Positions 23,363 to 33,400 of a DNA stretch of 64,000 nt are shown in pieces; position 1 is the first letter of the stretch; the number at the start of each line of letters is the position of its first letter. The notes beneath the pieces are model-generated. The model saw only the letters and a program-made list of their open reading frames with translations. It did not search any database and was not told the origin of the DNA. The translations under genes and the position numbers were made by a program. The stretch is from Morinoia aosen (lineage: Eukaryota > Arthropoda > Malacostraca > Amphipoda > Talitridae). The stretch covers positions 70,988,201 to 71,052,200 of the forward strand of contig CM059562.1 in the NCBI GenBank assembly GCA_030386875.1. Reading direction: 5' to 3'.

Positions 23363-23586
23363 CAGTTGAAATGCATTGCAGTGAAATTGCTGTTTACTGG
23401 GAATGCAATATTATTGAAGTACTTTTCATTCGTAAGATGGCCGCGGGAAATGCTTCACACTTGAAGTACTGCACACATGAAATGCTGTAGACTTGAAGAA
23501 CCGTGGACTTGAAATACTTTACGCTTGAAATTTCATTAACTTCGAATGCAATATAGTTGATACACTTTAGGATTGAACATAAAGTT
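23363..23586 (+). repeat. Diverged 16-bp minisatellite, about 14 units
   Basis: Cut into successive 16-mers from 23363, the sequence gives related units such as CAGTTGAAATGCATTG, ACTTGAAGTACTGCAC, ACATGAAATGCTGTAG, ACTTGAAATACTTTAC and AGTTGATACACTTTAG. The consensus is near ACTTGAAATGCTTTAC. The register is kept throughout although units differ strongly. Confidence 0.7.
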
Positions 23587-24617
23587 GTGCGATTAATGCT
23601 CACAATTTCTTTTGGTATGATCTGGACCTCGCCGGTCGAAAGTCTCGTTTTTGCTCAGCAAGACCCGTGAATGGACAGGCCCGCTAATGGCTGTTCGGAT
23701 TTCGTGAGAACTTGGAGAGATGTTCCTTGAGTTTACTGGAGTTTCAAAATTCGAGAGAAAACGTGTTGCAATGAAGCGTCAGACCTGCTGGCTTTCTTTC
23801 TTTCTTTCGTGTACCTTCTGGATAGATCACTCTCAGATTGGAATACGATTGGCATATCCTTAATTTCAAATCACGAGAACACGATATAGTTTAAATTCAA
23901 TTCCATGGTTCATTGTCAGAATCATACATTTTCTGTATTTTGATGAACTTCTGTTTTTAGGGCCCAAAATTCCCTCAAACATTCCACTGTTGGCTTCACG
24001 AAATGATTTTTCTTAAATGATGCACTTCTCACCGTAAATTCTTTTTGAAGAAAATGAAACAGCAAAATATTTTTTACGGTACTTGACGGATTCTCATTAA
24101 TTTTCGGTTGATTCTTGATGATTGTTATACGACTGAAATACAGCTGTATTGATAACCTCAGATGTACGATAACCATGCTTCTATTCTCAGTGAGCTTTGT
24201 CAACTGGGTGCTTCTGTGCCTTAGATGCCTCGCATCTTCAGCATTCCATGGAAACTTGGCGTTGCTCTAAGGTACTGCTATGTACATTCTGCAAAATTAG
24301 AATGCTTGCTAGTCGAGGCTGTTGGGCTTACTCCGAAGTTAGTAAGGAGTTGTTAAATTTTTACTTCATTGCTGAAATGTAGTTCAAACGGTGTTGATCA
24401 TTAATATTATCGTCGTTTTTATTTAAAAATTTAATTCTTTAAATTTCGTTATTTTTCTACCAGTACGTGAAATTTGTTTCAAAATTTTTGCCGGGCGACA
24501 AAAACATTAAGGTTGCCTTAGTTATTGTTAGGCCTTCGGAACTTGAGTCTTTCGCGCTCCCTTTGATGTGAGTTTTCGTGCCTTCGTCGCATTCTCTTCT
24601 TTGTATCGTCTTCTTTT
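23587..24617. other. Unannotated stretch
   Basis: No feature recognised. Confidence 0.5.
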
Positions 24618-24628
24618 TCTTTTCTAAC

Positions 24629-24983
24629 CCCCCTCAGGGTGATACACCTATTGTGTCTATGGGAACTAGCGATCCCAGAGGGACAATGTCAGGGCCCGAG
24701 CTTAGAGTTAGGTAGGCCTTCTTTTTGTTGAAATAAAATGTTTTTGTTATGTTAAGGACCACCTTTTTTCAGTTCACTGATGTCATGTTCTTCAGCACCT
24801 ACTATTTTCCTCTTCAACTTTGGTCTTGTGTTTTATGATCTTCTTTCCCAACTTACTTTTTCTATGCCTTTCTGCGTAGATTTCGCGTTTCCTTAACTCC
24901 ATAGTAAATGGTGCTTTTCTCCTTTCTCTCTTTGGATCGCATTTGTTGCTGGGTAGGGAAGCTAAAACTAACGACTAATCTTA
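24629..24983 (+). repeat. SINE-A copy, short-linker subfamily
   Basis: Full-length copy with head CCCCCTCAGGGTGATAC, GAAATAAAATG in the body, the short linker 'atgcctttctgcgtag', and the 3' block 'tttggatcgcatttgttgc' and 'gggtagggaagctaaaac' that is shared almost exactly with the copy at 47385. The flanks carry identical TCTTTTCTAAC at 24618-24628 and 24984-24994 (11-bp duplication). Confidence 0.9.
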
Positions 24984-24994
24984 TCTTTTCTAAC

Positions 24995-25105
24995 TTGGTG
25001 CATAGATTCCAAGCTTTCTTCAGTCCAAACTGAAAGATCCCTTCTTTTCTTTTTCTATAGGTCTATTTTGTTGTGATAATGGAGTCTTCGAACTAATCTG
25101 AAATG
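24995..25105 (+). repeat. SINE-A 3' fragment (older copy)
   Basis: Starts 'ttggtgcatagattccaag' and matches the last about 110 bp of the family ('cagtccaaactgaaagatcccttc', 'ttgttgtgataatggag'). It directly follows the right duplication of the copy at 24629, so the younger copy probably landed in or beside this older one. Confidence 0.65.
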
Positions 25106-25805
25106 CTAATTTATGTAATGTGAAGAAAAATGCTTTTAGAGAAGTCCAATTTTGACTTTCAAAGATTCTGAATAGTTCTTTTCACTTACAATTCATTCAT
25201 CATTAGTGTAGAGTTTGAAATCATTAACGTCATTAGGTTAACAATTTATTCAGTCGCCAAGGAACTTTCGTTGCACGAATGCAATAGATTCTAATGCGCT
25301 ATTAGAAATATATTCCAGAAATGTGTTTTTTAAACTAGACCTCGTGCAATATCTGCAACTTTTGCCCCTAAAACTTTGGGATGTCATTTATGGGATGCGA
25401 TTGAACGGGAGCCCGGTGCTTTACTCTGTGCTCGCGTATACGTGCATTTTTTGCAGCTATCGAGAAAAGTTCTAACACTTTCACGAACCCGTTTATCGCA
25501 CATGCCGCGATTGCCGAGGAATGGGGGAAATAAATACCCCCTGTGTTTTTGTCATTCTTAGCTTTCATCATTAACTAGCTCGTGGTCATCAATAACGAGC
25601 TCGCAGTAGGATGAAATTATTCTGCTTAAGTTCCATCGTCCACGGTGTGATCGAGGGATTGTAATATTTATCCGATCTTGGTCAGTAATTCTACCCAGCT
25701 TATTCGGCAGTGCAGGTATTTGAATTAGTCTGCCATGACTTAAATAGAATATAATAAAAATAGTTGAAATGAGCCAAGTATACCATTCTAAGGTTGCTGC
25801 TTCTT
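25106..25805. other. Unannotated stretch
   Basis: Nothing recognised. Frames of 60-86 codons overlap on both strands at about 25370-25570. Confidence 0.45.
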
Positions 25806-26206
25806 TAAAGGAAGGCAACTATTGTTTCTCCTACAGTTAACGCTCCTTTGGGAAAGATACAAGGTTCCTAGCTGAGTGTTTGATTACCCTTCCTTATGCT
25901 AAAATAAACAAGCTTTCTGCTGTGTTACGGGCTATTTTTTTCGGGCCATTCCTGTCCTTTCATTCAATGCGAAATACTTTTTTTCTACAATTTTTATCTT
26001 ATTTCACTGATTCTTTTCAATCTTGCTGTTTCTGTGTGCACTGTGTCAAGACACATTTCGTTCAAAAATTCCTAATCCTGATTAAAATTAAAATTAAAAT
26101 ATTAAAATAATTCCTTATTCCTGATTAAACGGTGCCTTCTTCCTCCCTCTTTTGGAAACACCTTTGTCGTGGTTAAGGATGTGCAAACTATCTTATTATC
26201 TAATCT
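25806..26206 (+). repeat. SINE-A copy, decayed
   Basis: Follows the family from 'ggcaactattgtttctcc' in the head to 'gtgcaaactatcttattatctaatc'. It contains a short AAAATT-type expansion at about 26080-26108 in the 3' part. No clear flanking duplication. Confidence 0.75.
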
Positions 26207-26372
26207 TTCATATTTGCTGCTTCTATGAACAGGGAGCGAGGGAGCCCCTTATGCATAGAATCCTCTTTCCCTTAATTAATTCCACACTGAATGGTGCAAT
26301 CCTCCTTTTACTCTTGGGATCTCCATTATTTTAATTAGAGAGGCTGAAAATAACTTACAATATAATTTAACT
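26207..26372 (+). repeat. SINE-A 3' fragment following another copy
   Basis: Matches the last about 160 bp of the family, from 'gctgcttctatgaacaggga' to 'gagaggctgaaaataacttac'. It lies directly at the tail of the copy at 25806, as a 5'-truncated second insertion would. Confidence 0.7.
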
Positions 26373-27467
26373 AGAGCTGCCGTCCAAGTCGCAAGCCTTA
26401 TGATCGCAATCACGTTGGCACAGCGAGGAAACGGATTAAACGATATTTCTCAAATAAATTAGAAGCATATTAAAATATGGACATTGCAGTAGTACCAACT
26501 GGAGTAAATCTTACGATGAATATTGCTCAATATTTCAGTCATTTCTCATTGACTTTTTCAAAATATTAATGTGGAGGAGAAAAATATAAGTCACACTCTG
26601 TCATCATCAATGGCCCAGATGAAGTGCATGCACTATGTAATGAAACGATATCCTAGTTTCATAGAATATTTCGTATGTAAGGTGTGCCGCCGGTTCGCTT
26701 GAGGATGGTGGATATGAGCAACAAGTTGTGCAGACCGCAGTTGGCCAGACGCCCAATGGACAAAAACGCTCCGCGGCGGAGCTTGCCGCCGAAGAGTGTC
26801 ACACAAGACTCTTTGGAAGGTATCCAAGCAACTTGTCGCAGATTCCAGCCCCCTCGTTTTTTCCCGCCGTTATTCAAACCTTAAATTTTAGATTGCCTGA
26901 GAAAAATTGCTATGTTTTTCCTGTGATTGCATTATTTCAGAGCCTGCATGGCGCTTTGACGAACTAGAGTCGTTAGCAAGAGGGTGGGATTTCACTTACG
27001 TATAGCCTCAATGATGTGGTGAATTTTAGTGAACAAATTGCGACTAAGATTTCGTTGTTAGGACTTAACGTTAAAAAATGGTGCGAGTGCTGTGTCCTGA
27101 ACTAAAATCGCCAAAATATAGCTCGATATTCACGAAATCTGACTGGTTGACTATTCTTAGTTGATCAATGTTGAAATATTATGGGGCAAATTTAATTTAA
27201 ATTTTGTGGGTGAAAGAAATAATTGTCTGCTACTCGTGAAGTAAAGTCACTTCCCAGTGATCAACTCTGCCTTATGTTCACCAAATTTGTCAAAATGCCA
27301 TCCACACATAGAAGCCTTGCTTCTTGTTGTTTTTCAGTTCCTTATGGCTCTTTATCTTGGTGAAAATTTCTGAATTGTAATTCATGTCTTCACTCTACAC
27401 GTTCCTTTATGACTAAACACTTTTTCTACGAGTTAAATCTCTTTTATTTAAATTTTTGTTTTATGTC
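26373..27467. other. Unannotated stretch
   Basis: A GC-richer patch at about 26660-26880 has overlapping frames open on both strands (64-79 codons) but no recognisable product. The rest is AT-rich. Confidence 0.4.
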
Positions 27468-27697
27468 TTAACACATTCATTGCGTTACGACCCACCGGTG
27501 GGTCGTAGTTAGGTTTTTCCTGCTGCGAAACGACCCATCGATGGGTCGTTTTGAAAAATTCCAACAACCTTTCTAAATTAATGGTAGTTAACAGGCCCAG
27601 TTAATGTTTGATATGTACCAATTTGCTTATCACTTTTGACTTCAAATTTAAGTTGAATATTGAACTTCAGTTTAACCCATCGCAACTAACGTGTTAA
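27468..27697. mobile_element. piggyBac-like MITE, family pB-1, intact ends
   Basis: 230 bp including TTAA at both ends (27468-27471 and 27694-27697). The left end is TTAACACATTCATTGCG and the right end on the other strand is TTAACACGTTAGTTGCGA. It holds a perfect 20-bp palindrome centred on ACCGGT (27487-27506) and a perfect 24-bp palindrome centred on ATCGAT (27528-27551). It has the same length as the copy at 41015 and differs from it at about 15 positions. No open frame. TTAA targets with such ends point to the piggyBac superfamily. Confidence 0.85.
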
Positions 27698-28193
27698 GCT
27701 AGTTCCTAAGTTTTACTGTTTCGAATTGACACTTGAAGAAAGTACGAATGAAAAAAAATTGTTCTCTTATTTAGTTTTGTAATTCATGTCTTTCACTGGT
27801 TCTGAGTTTTTCAGTTAGTTTTAATCATCGTTACATGAACTGGGTATAAAAAGTATTTTTTCATATTCCTTCAAATAAGTTCAAAAACGTTCCTCCTTCG
27901 ATCCAGTTGAGATTGTGGACCGAATATTGACCATGGTCTGTTCAGTCTAGTTGTTATTCCATTATTCTTGGAAACCCCATGCTTATTTGTTTTTCAGCCT
28001 CTGGTATTTTGGTACAATTTTATAATTTCTCATCATTCGCTTTCACGGACCCAAAACTCATATTTTAGATAATAAGGAGAAATTTACTGTCACAATGCCA
28101 GCGAAATGAAACTAAATATATTCGCTACTCTACACCCAGAAGCTCATAGCTGCAAAAACATACTGAATAACTGCTTAAGAAAGCAGTCGGCCA
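27698..28193. other. Unannotated stretch
   Basis: Nothing recognised. Confidence 0.5.
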
Positions 28194-28542
28194 GGTATCA
28201 CAGCTTGGTCTCTCGTAAATTGAATAATTCTGGGAATAACTCCATTATGATCTCAGTCGGTCACAACACACGTGACCGATTATTGCGATCGCAGTGTTGA
28301 AAATGTCGACGGTTACTGCTTTGTTTCTTGCAAATTGAATAAAATAACTCCTCGTGCTGGACGATATCAGTGAATCACAACATAGATAACCAATTATTAC
28401 GATAATAGTGTAGAGAATGTCGATGGTCACTGCTGTGTATTTTGTAAGTTGAATAATTCAAGGAATTACTCGTGCTGGACGATATCACTGGGTAACAACA
28501 CACGTGACCAATTATTACGATCACAGTGTTGAGAATGTCGAC
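28194..28542. repeat. Three-unit tandem repeat, about 117 bp per unit
   Basis: Units begin at 28194, 28311 and 28425 (lengths 117, 114 and 118). Shared blocks include 'aaattgaataa', 'cgatatcactg', 'ccaattattacgat' and 'agtgttgagaatgtcgacgg'. Units are diverged, with small indels. Confidence 0.85.
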
Positions 28543-28850
28543 GGAGAGCGAGAGTGAAGTCCACGCCTCTGCGCCCGTCCTGCGCCGGACTCCAGGCTTT
28601 CTCTTTAAGCTCACCTCGTTGGCTTCACCCCTTTCTCGTCCCCCGTCTGTAGACAGAGCGCTGCCCCTCTGCCTCGAGGCTCCCGAACCCTAAAGGTCAA
28701 AGGTTGCGTAGTTAAAGGGAATCCCGTGTAGACGCTATTTCAACCGCTCGTGACGCGCGGTGTGTGTGGTGTCAACTCGCTCACTGACGCCCATCTAGCG
28801 TGCGTCTCACACCGCGTCCCTCCCATGTCACGCATGGACAAAGTTATTGT
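28543..28850. other. GC- and CpG-rich patch
   Basis: This segment is much richer in GC and CpG than the surroundings ('cctgcgccggactcc', 'cgctcgtgacgcgcgg'). It contains AGGTCAAAGGTTG at 28694-28706, a direct-repeat-1 arrangement like nuclear-receptor (HNF4-type) sites. It could be regulatory or a decayed GC-rich element; no gene start is demonstrable. Confidence 0.3.
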
Positions 28851-30168
28851 TGAGTTCAGAGCTTACGGGCCTGTTGTGATGCGATAGCTAATAATGTAGA
28901 TTCGAGTCCACATTTTGCTTGGAGCCTTTAGTATTTCCAAAACCCATCTTGCCCTAGACACGAACGTCATTAGTCATTCATTAAAGCTGAATGAATTTAT
29001 TGAGTATATCGGTTTCTTCGATCGCGGCTTATTCTTTGATCATCAGAAAATATTTTTGCTAAATATTATCGTCTCTCATCATATCGTTACTGAATAAATG
29101 ACTGATGTTATTGCTAAATAGGAGTTCGAACATGAAATCATCTCTCTACTCTTTTCTGCCTTCTATTTTACCATCATTACGAGGATACTTACGATAATAG
29201 TTATTATAGAAGGTATCCTTGGATAGAATAGGATTTTATTTAGTCACAAAATAGATGGAAAGTGTAGATCCAGCATTCGGTAAGGGATAATTTCTAATTC
29301 ATATTAGTAAGCTAAAAGATTTTAAGCTGGAAAGTTTTTCAATGCTAGGTTGAAAAATTGGAGTCTTGTGCGATTGAAACTTCAGCTATTTATCAAGAAA
29401 ACGTCACAAGAAAGTTATGGCGTACTCAACTCTAATGCTTCATTGTGCTAAAAAAATGAAAGTTGATTCTAAATACTGAGTATATCCATCATCAGTCATG
29501 AGGTTGGTTGTATTGGAAATGCCCAAAAACGAATGTATTCGAGAATGGGATTCCTTCTGCTCTTGCTGTTTCTTAAAACTATTCGTTTTATTTCAAAGAC
29601 CTAACGTTCTTCCCGTATATTAAAAGCTCATTTAAAAAACCTATTGCACTCTCAGAAACTGGTGTGAATCTTATGAGTATTTCTCGTGAATCTAATAATT
29701 TACTATTGGATAAGTAGCAAATGAAATGAGTAGCTTAGTGTTTTATAACTCAATAAAATAAAAGAGATCATAGTTTTTAAAAAGTGCTTCACTGTGAGTA
29801 CTAGTGCTTCATTGGATGACAGAATTACCCTTTTACTTTTTCAAATTCATTTCATGTAAATCTCGGCTCGGAATGATATTTTGTATCATATAAATTTTTG
29901 CTTCTGCCGCTGCACTGATTGCAATCTCGAACTTAATTTCTTTAAACTGCATAAGGGCTTCATTTTTGTGAGCATCGCATTCATTATAATTTATTTCACT
30001 TCATTTACATACGTAAAAGGGTGGCGCAAACGCACGGATTTTGCCGTTCTTTCTGCACCACCATGGCCGTAGTAGGTAGGGAGGCCTAAACTAACTTGTC
30101 ATCTCGTCTTTATGCTTTCAAAATTCTGCGTAGGCTACTCTGTTGCTTACCTAAACTCAAGAATTACA
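28851..30168. other. Unannotated stretch
   Basis: AT-rich. A short segment at about 30065-30095 ('ggtagggaggcctaaactaac') resembles the SINE-A 3' end but is too short to call with confidence. Confidence 0.45.
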
Positions 30169-31016
30169 TTAACCCGTCTCCACATGGTCGACCTACCAAG
30201 AGGTTTGAAGAAAATGGGTCAACTGTGCAACTTACTGTACATTCATTAATCAAGTTAGAAGTTTCATTGGGGGTTCATTGTAAAGAGAGAGAGTTGCTCT
30301 TTCTGTCAGTGGGGAAAAAAATGCTGTTACCCCAATGAAAATCTACGAAATTTGAGTTTTTATTTCGGTAAAATACAAAAAACAGAAATCAGAAAATCAC
30401 TGGCCATTTTTTATTTATTGCACCTTCATGTTTTTTTATAATGCATTTTCATAGATTCTGAGTTGCTGAATCTCGTAGTATGTGAACTTTTTTTCAGGTC
30501 CAATAGTTCCGGAGTTATGTGCACTATATGTGAAACACAGTTTTTATTTTATAGTTCATTTTATGTATAGGCTGTTATCAAGCAGTTTCATTGTTTGTGA
30601 AGAGTTTGATATGCATAGAGCTTTTCCTCCCGAATACAATGGTGGTATTATTTTTTGCCAAGGAGTAAATCTGTGGATTTGGACTCCCATTTTTGGAACA
30701 AAAAACATGAGTAAATAAAAATGATGGCGACCTTCTTAGAGGCAAAGTGTGCGCTGGTATGTCTCAGCTACACTGCTGGCCTTCTAAGAGGCTGTGCAGC
30801 GCCGGTAGCTACACTCCAGACTGAGCAGAAGAATTCATATAGATTTGAGCTTGTTACCTCTCCTTCCCTGTTTCCCCCACCTAATTTTACCTTACACCAA
30901 TGAATAGCGCTCAACGAGACGCTTAAGAACATATATAGCAACCCTAGGTTTGCTGATGTGAAACATGTACTAGCTTTGCCGACCTTTTAAGAGTCCAGGA
31001 CGTGGCGACGGGTTAA
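30169..31016. mobile_element. piggyBac-like element, family pB-3, non-coding
   Basis: 848 bp between TTAA sites (30169-30172 and 31013-31016). The ends are TTAACCCGTCTCCACAT on the left and TTAACCCGTCGCCACGT on the other strand at the right: 15 of 17 match. A motif near CGACCTTCTTAGAGGC occurs four times in the same direction (30189, 30728, 30777 and 30979). No transposase open frame is present, so it is non-autonomous or decayed. Confidence 0.7.
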
Positions 31017-31060
31017 TAAAATCGGGCAACGAGGAATTTCGTTAACCGCATGAGTGATTG

Positions 31061-31115
31061 TGAAGGTTGGTGCAAAAAGAACGGTCAATTCCATGGTTCC
31101 TTTTGCGACACTTAA
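31061..31115 (+). mobile_element. Possible mariner terminal fragment
   Basis: GAAGGTTGGTGCAAAAAGAA followed by 'cggtcaattccatggttcc' resembles the terminal inverted repeat of cecropia-type mariner elements, which begins TTAGGTTGGTGCAAAAGTAA. No matching right end or transposase reading is visible nearby, so this would be a broken end only. Confidence 0.4.
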
Positions 31116-31353
31116 TATTTATATTAATCTCCTGCCTGCAACATTCCCAACAATTCACATCTATTTGAATGGCATCATAGGAACTATTCAAACGATGTAA
31201 AAATATGGGATCCGTTCGCATTTGTTTGCAAGTCAAAATAGATTCCGGCAATAAAAGTTGAATCTATCGTTCAAGAAAATACAACTAATCGCATGGGAAA
31301 CAATAAAGCAATTTAAAAAAATCTTCTTGGCTAATAATTAAAAAAATAAAAAA

Positions 31354-31960
31354 CAGCTGTTGCTTGTTTGTTTGGTTGGTTCGTCTCTCCCCCTCAGGGG
31401 GATACAACTATTGTTTCCATGGGAATTAGCGCTCCCAGGGGGGCAACGAGAAGGCCCGAGCTGAGAGTTAGGTAAGCCTTCTCTTTGTTGAAATAAAATG
31501 TTTGCTGTTGTGTCAAGGACCACCTTTTTCCGATTCACTGCTGTCCTGTTTTTTATCACCAACTTCTTTATTCTTCGACTTTGACTTTGTTTCATTATTT
31601 TTTTCATCGACTTATTGTTTCTAGAACTTTTCGGCATAAACTCCGCGTTCCCTTAACTCCATACTAAATGGTGCCTTCCTCCTTCCTGTCTTTGGATCAC
31701 CTTTGTCGCAGATAAGGGGGCTTAAACTATCTAATAATCTAATCTGGTTCGTCTCTATGTCACGCTCTTCAGGATGCTTAATGAGTGTATATATTTGATA
31801 TTCTCCAGTACACAACTGCGAGAAAATTTTACTAATGGGTGCAAGTAGGCTGGATATCTTTGTTCGCCATCTACAGCTGTTTGATTTATTTGAGGAAAAT
31901 ATCGAATCCTGTCATTTTCCTGTACACTAGTTGGTATTAATCGTGTTTACATTCAAATAA
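31354..31960 (+). repeat. Repeat B copy split by a SINE-A insertion
   Basis: The part after 31745 ('tggttcgtctctatgtcacgctcttcaggatgctta...') matches repeat B copies at 15688 and (reversed) 13352. The short part before 31388 ('cagctgttgc' to 'ggttggttcgtctct') matches the upstream end of the 13352 copy. SINE-A at 31389-31744 interrupts the two parts. The family is unclassified. Confidence 0.6.
31389..31744 (+). repeat. SINE-A copy with perfect 12-bp duplication
   Basis: Full-length copy with head CCCCCTCAGGGGGATACAAC, GAAATAAAATG in the body and tail CTAATAATCTAATC. The flanks carry TGGTTCGTCTCT at 31377-31388 and 31745-31756 without mismatch. It sits inside repeat B, so it is younger than that copy. 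Confidence 0.92.
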
Positions 31961-33364
31961 ATCAAAGAGAGTATTTACCATCAGATGATTGTTTTGCTAT
32001 TTTATTTTCAGCTTGATAAGTGCTCAGTGACGGTGCTTTTTCCTCAACAATGGAAAGACTGTGTTCTGAAGGTCAGGCTCGCCTGTATAAAAGTTCCAGT
32101 GGAGCTGATTTTTGAGCCGCGGTTACTTGTACGGTCGTATTTTCCTAGCGCCATTGCAGGCCTTGTCTTTCTGGACCGACGCTATTAATGAAATGAATGA
32201 CAGCCCATCTGCCTGAGTAAATCGAAGTCCAATATACTGCGTCAATGCATGACTTGTTCTCATGAGTATTTATGGTCATTGACCGTCGTAACAAATAGAC
32301 GACAGGTGGACTCGGATTCGTGAGCTTTATTTCTGCTCTCAGAAGGCTGGTATGGGACGAGGCTCGAAGGCCGTTGCTTATTTCCTTCTTTGATGCAGTG
32401 GTAAAAATATGCATCGAAGTCCACTGACCTATCTTTCTGGAGTATTTCAATTTGCATTGATGACGACTGATCAAGTTTGGTTATTTCAAGTTTGGTTTTT
32501 TGAGTTTGTTCGTCATTAAATCCGCATGATAATTTTTTACTGATAATAATTTAAGTACTCAACAGTCTACAATGAATGACACTTTATGATAATACTTGCA
32601 CACTTAGCTCTATAAATTCTATAAATACCGTCATCGCAATTTCCTCGGATCATCGGAAAAGCCCAATTTCGCATCCAACAAAAACAAATTATATTGTAAT
32701 CGCTCCGATTAAAATCGCGAGTGTTTTCCTGTTCCATTCTTTGGCAAAAAGGCCTACTTTTGATTCTCCAACCCATTCCCCATGAATAACACGACTGATA
32801 CATGAAGCTGCGGCATATCAATCTAATTTGAACATTCGAGCTATATCTAATTCTCCGATACCAAGAAATAAATCGCGACTATGAATAATTCATAACAGTA
32901 AGAAACGGTAAGCCGTTTTAGTTTCCTGATGTACGGTACAAGTTAGCCTCATTCTGGTGAAAGTGCATATGACAGGAGCAGTTTTCCTTCTAAGCGTTGT
33001 ATACTTGAGCATTATTTATTCGAACTACACCGAACGTGAAAATATGTTGTACCATCTCCCTTTGTTGTACCGAACGGCCAACATGGGTCCTTCTACTTCG
33101 TTCGTTTTGGGGTTTGACTAAATTTAAAGTTTCGCGTGTCCATGTTCGATGACAGCTGGTGGATCCATTTGAATATATACTTGAGGCTGTGATTGAGAGA
33201 GTTTCGCTTATGAACTCTGTCACTAGAATTCGAAGCATGGTTTAAAATTTAAAATTTGTGTCAGTAAATGTACCCATGGCTAAAAAACATGGTGAATTTG
33301 CTTAAAAGTGATGCTTACGACATATATGTATGGTGCAATAACCTCGCAGTGCAAAGATTGTGAA
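31961..33364. other. Unannotated stretch
   Basis: Nothing recognised; the - strand frame of 109 codons at 32145-32474 resembles no family I know. Confidence 0.45.
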
Positions 33365-33400
33365 AAGCAGAGGAACGAACAATTATTTGTTCCTCTGCTT
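33365..33400. repeat. 12-bp stem hairpin
   Basis: AAGCAGAGGAAC (33365-33376) is followed after 12 bases by its exact reverse complement GTTCCTCTGCTT (33389-33400). It lies in AT-rich non-coding DNA with no T-run suggesting a terminator. Confidence 0.7.

Noticed and set aside
32745-32775. Possible - strand SINE-A ('aaaaaggcctac')
   Set aside because: Similarity covers only about 12 bases and does not extend on either side.
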